From: Tanypteryx hageni
Taxonomy: Eukaryota; Arthropoda; Insecta; Odonata; Petaluridae
Length of the DNA stretch: 64,000 nucleotides
Assembly (NCBI GenBank): GCA_028673005.1
Contig: CM054116.1
Location: forward strand, 98,310,207-98,374,206
Reading direction: 5' to 3'
Under the pieces are notes generated by a model that was not told where the DNA came from, ran no database searches, and was given only the letters and a program-made list of their open reading frames with translations. A program made the position numbers and the translations under genes. This document shows, piece after piece, positions 59,202 through 64,000 of this stretch (positions are counted from its first letter, which is position 1; every line of letters starts with the position of its first letter).

Positions 59202-61426
59202 TATATATGGTAGTAATTTTGTCGCCACCATCTACCTGCGAAACAAGACAGTAAAAAATTATTCTAGTAACAACATTCTTGTAGTAAATATATTATTTTA
59301 GTAATCATTCAGAATCCTACGGAGCTAGTTTATACAAATCCCTATGGGGCATGACATTTGGGCCACCCTGTATATATATGGCAATAAATAAATATAAAAG
59401 TTGTTGAAAAGAACACGTATTTTTTGTTTTAATACATGTGCGGTAGAGGGGGAAAGTTTATGGGAGGTTGTACATACGTTAAAGTGGAGACTGGGAAATG
59501 TGAATTTTAAAAGGGACTGTATTTAAACATTCGGAAAACCATACCAGGTATTCTGACAAGAAATGTAGTGGTGAGAGAGGAAGCATTTGGAAGAAGAAAA
59601 TAGGTTTGTCATAATTTACAATAGATAATTTCTCTCACAGTATTTACTTTCCACCTTTTATTACCTCATTTTTAGTTAGTTAGAGAACACTACAACTTAA
59701 TGAGTGAAATACTTCTTTAAATATCATAGAGTAGGTCTTTTGATTTCATAACCTTGTTATGGCTATTGGATATTTGTACTTGAGATAAGTACTTACTTTT
59801 TAATTTTTTATAAGAAAGTGTATTCTTGAATTAGAAAGAAATTACTATTTAGATCATATCTATCTTTCGCATTAGGTTGGCAAAAGCATCTAACTGAATA
59901 GTGTAGTTGCATTTAAGTCAGTTGCAATAATAATACCAAGACGGAAAAAAAGAATAGATTCTTGATAGGCAACTAACTCTAAATAAAACACAGAAAGGAA
60001 GATGCTAAGAAAGAGCCAAAGATGGAGAAAGAGAATAGGAATTTTGAATGAAGGGAAGCATTGACAATGAGAGAAAGATTATGGATATGACCGATTTAGA
60101 AGGGTTCCAAAAATTACAAATAGGTAGGAAACAAAGATTATTGACCCAATAATAAGCACATGAGGACTTGCAGAATACTCACAAGAAGCATAAAAAAATA
60201 ACTCCACAACAGAGCTAATTCATGAACTTATTGCCTTCATTGTATAACTCAAGACATTACATTCATGAGTTGTGGTCCAGGCACAATTACTGTTATGCTG
60301 GTGGTGAAGAAATGCATAAAATCAAAGTTGCAAACATGCATTACTAATACTCATTGCCTACAATACAAAAAACTCAGTGTTTCAAATTTTATTCCTAATA
60401 CTGAGAAGCTATCCGATGAAAAACAAGCAAATTTTTTTCTATTAAATAGATAAATAAATTTTATTTATTCTTAATATTTATTCACTTACCTAACAATGCA
60501 GCCATTCTAATGGAAAAGTTAGGGTAACACAGAACAATAAGGATGTTTAGTTTGTTTTAAAAAATATGTGATTTAAACGCTAAATTTGAGTGATTTCTGA
60601 TGGATGAGGAAATTTGACAATAAGAATAATAAACTTTAATTAATCTTCTTTAAAACTGTCCCAATCTGAAGATCGATGGTCAATTTCTTCTAATTTTCAT
60701 TTCCAAAGAATGAAAGCCTGCATATCAAAAATTGCTTTTTACGTGTTATCTTACAGGAAACATATATCCTGGAGTCAAACGCAGATCTTTTTTCAGAGCT
60801 TTTTTATCATAATTGACTTCAATGCATGATTGAAGCATCCCTGTCAAATTTCAATCTTCTACCTAGTCAGGATGTTTGCTACAAACACATATAAAAACGT
60901 TCATATGGAGGATAATATTATTAATTAACTTTTTCATAACAAAATAAATACCAAAAATTGTTAAAGGATTTATAATTATGCATCTGACTGATTTTGCACA
61001 GTATATCAACATCGGAGAGGGAATAATTAAGACTTATTCTGGTGCATGGAAACATTTTGTCCTATTCTCATGTTTCACTACCTACTGGGACATTGATTGA
61101 ATTATTGTTTTCTTTGTATTGTAAAACTTTTCCATTCAGTGACCTTGATTATTATAAAATCTTATCATAAAAGTTGAATCAAAAGTTTCTCTAAGATCAA
61201 CAGAATTCATCAACTTTTGATTCATAAAGGTGAAATACTCCTTTAGCCAAACAATTAGGGGGTTAATCTCAGCCAAAGTTATTGAGCTACTATCAATTAA
61301 CTTTTGATTCATTCAGAAATGTAGCGAAGCTACCAAGATTATCAGAGATGATGAAATCATGGAAGCAGAACTACAAGGAAATCTGTTTATATCTTACAAG
61401 ATTATTATTCCTGTAAAATAGTATAG
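59202..61426. other. Intergenic, AT-rich, no gene recognised
   Basis: Short open frames only. No splice-consistent exon, RNA gene or transposon end that I can support. Confidence 0.4.
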
Positions 61427-61500
61427 TAGGTGGGCAACCTATGACCCATGGGCCACATGCAGTCCTTGAGAGCACTTCATGTGGCACACAAAGTTATGAT
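61427..61500. mobile_element. Possible hAT end fragment
   Basis: AGTAGGTGGGCAACCTATGA, followed by GGGCCACATGCAG, resembles the left ends of GGTCGGCAACC-type hAT elements. The right end is not found; the unassigned repeat copy 2 begins 46 bases later and may have interrupted it. Confidence 0.35.
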
Positions 61501-61545
61501 GAAAAAGTGTTCAGTAAAATTTAATATAGACAATTTCATATTTTT

Positions 61546-62245
61546 ACTTTCTCCACACGTAGTATAGGGGAAAGTATTGTTTTCATGAAAAAAATCGACT
61601 TCGATATTTCAATGGAAATACACATTGTGAGGTCCCCTGAACACGTTTTGACCATTTTCTCTGTGATGTCTGTGTGTGTGTGTGTGCATGTGATAGTTTT
61701 TTTGTGGATCTAACTCTAAAACTATTAATCAGGTCAATGCGAAATTTTATATTTAACATTTTTATAAAAGTCAGAAGGACTGATTAGTTTTTGGTAAAAA
61801 TCGGTCAAACGGAAGTGGGTGTTTACTCTTGTCAGTTTTCCGTTATTTTGAAATATTTGCTTTAATATTTGATAAATGTAAAAACGTATTAGAATAAAAG
61901 TTGTAGGAAATTAAATTTTCTACAACCTTTGTTTGAAACATTTTCTCATATAATGCATTGTTTAAGACATACTTTTAGCACCACCATGGCACCTACTGAT
62001 GGCTGTTGTTAACAATTGATGCTTAGTTACATCTTAGTAATGCTCCTTTTTCTTTTCTTAATTGTTGGAGCTTTATGGCTATATCCAATTTCAGTAGGCT
62101 ATAGTTTTAGTTTATTTCTGTTCTTTGTAAAGTCTAAAATTTTCTTGCAGTTTCTTAAAATATTTATTATTATGTAACCTGTTTGGAATTTTTAGAAATA
62201 TTGCAGATATGGAGAAAGTCATGTGGTGGCCACATCAGATTTTTC
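61546..62245 (+). mobile_element. Unassigned interspersed repeat, copy 2 (about 700 bp)
   Basis: Diverged copy of 36671-37351 in the same orientation, including the start ACTTTCTCCACAC, the block GGGGAAAGTATTGTTTTCAT, the tail TATGGAGAAAGTC and the ATGTGGTGGCCACAT hairpin. It carries a small (TG)n expansion near 61673-61686 that copy 1 lacks. Confidence 0.75.
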
Positions 62246-62384
62246 AGTAAAATAATGATCTCGAATCTTTTTCTGGTGAAGTCCTAAAACTAATAAATTA
62301 TTTAGATTTGATTTTCATTAACATGAGACCACCGAATCTCTGGGCAACTTCCAATGCAAACACTCATCCAGCCCACTGAATCTC

Positions 62385-62570
62385 TCTCTTGACAGCCAAT
62401 GCGACCCTTCAAAGTATTCACAACTACGAATATGGCCTGCCACGCAGAAAAGGTTGCGAAATACGAAAAAGGATTTGTAAAAGGAGGAATGAAAAAAAGC
62501 TACCCAAGAGGGAATCAAACTCGCACCCTCACATTTCGGACACACTCACTATATGCTCATCGCCAACTAT
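62385..62570 (-). repeat. Possible tRNA-derived SINE
   Basis: On the minus strand, TGGCGATGAGC (A-box-like) is followed about 45 bases later by AGTTTGATTCCCTC (B-box-like), then a non-tRNA body. Box matches are imperfect and no poly-A or target duplication was seen. Confidence 0.35.
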
Positions 62571-64000
62571 TACTTGATCAATTTGGCGTGAATTAATAAA
62601 TTTATACCAGTTAGCATGAAATTGCAATATTTAAACGCGATTTTCGAAAAAAAAACCATCGGCCATATATACCCAAAAGGGGGGTTTGCAGTGATCCTGG
62701 AATCCAGAGCTAAACACCTACCAAGTTTCATAAAAATCCGTGATCCCACTACCATGTCCTCTCCTTGTAAGTGGCAGGGCTAATGCTTCCATTGACTTCC
62801 CCTTGGATCTAATGTTACTGAAAATGGTATGGATACCATGGAGGAAGGAAAGAATAGATTATGTATGAAATACTTAACACAATTTCATTTCCTAAAACCA
62901 GAATAATATTTTTAAAATAAAATAACTAAGCTTTAATTGAACAAAACTTTTCTGGTCATGGTTTATAAAGGGTATTTCAACTATTAAAACATACAGGAGA
63001 TACTAGATAACTTAACTGTTATAGATAACGAAAGATGTAATTAAAAATTAACATAAGATACAAAAAAATGAGGATGATGTCAGAAAATAAAAAAGTGGGG
63101 TATCAGGCGAGGCTTCGGAGGATTTTGAAGGCCTTTGTTTGGAAAACAAGTTCAGAAATGTTAAATCTTCCCCCTTTATGACAGTCTCATTCACCTAACA
63201 CAGCACCCTTAAGTCTAGTTTAACCTAGATCTCAGAATATTGATAAGAGCAGTGTGTTGTCCATTTTGTGGATGCATAGCAAAACCAACATGAGTGTTAA
63301 GTTTTGTCAACTGATCTCCCAAACAGTTTCTTTAAGAATGTGAAATAAGTAACCTCTCCTAATGTAAAACTCCCTGATAATGCCTCAGCTAACCAACTCT
63401 GATAGTGGAAACTTGTCTACATCCACCTCCTTAACCCATTCTTTCCTCCCAGTCTTAACCAATACCAATCTTGATAATTCCATCCCAAACCTTCTCCAAT
63501 CTTTAAACTCCTCATACTACCAAGTTACCTCCATATCAGCCCCACATTGGGTCAACACCTGTTAGTTGTATTCTCACCTCTACTGACTCGGACACTCAGG
63601 CCCGGTCCTACCTGGTGTTCATTTTGTTCTCAGAACAAAGGCGTCCACGACTGGGGACGGCCGAGCCACCCACTCTTTATTAAAATTTTCTACTAAATTA
63701 AGTTTGAGAATTTTAAAAAAATATCCACTGTATATTTAGGAAATGTTTGAAATGTGTGTAAGATATAAAAATTATTTTCCTAGTATTCATCATTTTGCTT
63801 TTTCTATTCATTGGTGACGTATTGTGTATTTTATTAAGAATGCAATAAATTGATAAATTTGATGGTTTAAATGGTAGTATTTATATTTAACTTTTAGTAA
63901 AGCAATTAATTAGATTCAAGAGGTATTTTTGTCAATAATACCCATTGGCTAATAAGGTAAACACATTTATTGTTTATACGATGTTCAATGCAATTCAATC
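62571..64000. other. Intergenic, no gene recognised
   Basis: AT-rich with only short open frames. CAGGCCCGGTCCTACC near 63598 resembles a hAT-type left end, but its partner end was not found within the window. Confidence 0.4.

Noticed and set aside
63598..63680. hAT-type left end CAGGCCCGGTCCTACC
   Set aside because: No matching right end or octamer duplication found before the window ends.

Overview
The window looks like nuclear DNA of an insect: AT-rich, with GT-AG introns, eukaryotic tRNA genes and a dense load of Class II transposon debris. The two recognisable protein genes have their closest relatives, as far as I can judge from memory, in insects. The species cannot be told from sequence alone; the spread-out introns and the repeat load suggest something other than a compact dipteran genome.

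Two protein-coding genes could be rebuilt exon by exon with consistent reading phase. (1) Minus strand, 6485-18768: 12 coding exons, 1240 residues, a secreted clip-domain serine protease homologue of the Drosophila CG4998/scarface type. It has a signal peptide, long Pro/Gly/His-rich low-complexity regions, clip-type cysteines spread over several exons, and a trypsin-like domain whose catalytic serine is replaced by glycine (GDGGGP). (2) Plus strand, 44922-48563: 6 coding exons, 328 residues, a mitochondrial carrier with three complete repeats, best matching the thiamine pyrophosphate carrier (SLC25A19/Tpc1). The two genes act in different compartments (extracellular versus inner mitochondrial membrane), and nothing links them functionally.

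There are two intact-looking tRNA genes, Ala(CGC) at 24373-24444 and Lys(CTT) at 40396-40468, plus a decayed tRNA-Gly(TCC) copy inside an intron of the protease homologue. No coding exon was recognised in the 26 kb between the two protein genes, nor in the 15 kb after the carrier gene.

The rest is largely a transposon graveyard. It holds a LINE 3' fragment (3830-4262), an inactivated mariner (4547-5515), several short hAT-type elements with visible 8-bp target duplications (27195, 29758, 43210, 45950, 54508, 58881), a hAT transposase remnant (57640-58265), an internally deleted piggyBac (53428-54120), a Tigger/pogo-like element carrying a fold-back repeat (52467-53319), and two copies of an unassigned family (36671 and 61546). 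A family that I interpret as non-autonomous Helitrons is present as an array with a large palindrome at 33165-35338 and as a solo copy at 49249-50215. A 1.3-kb polypyrimidine minisatellite lies at 55216-56505 and a 190-bp tandem duplication at 28032-28411.
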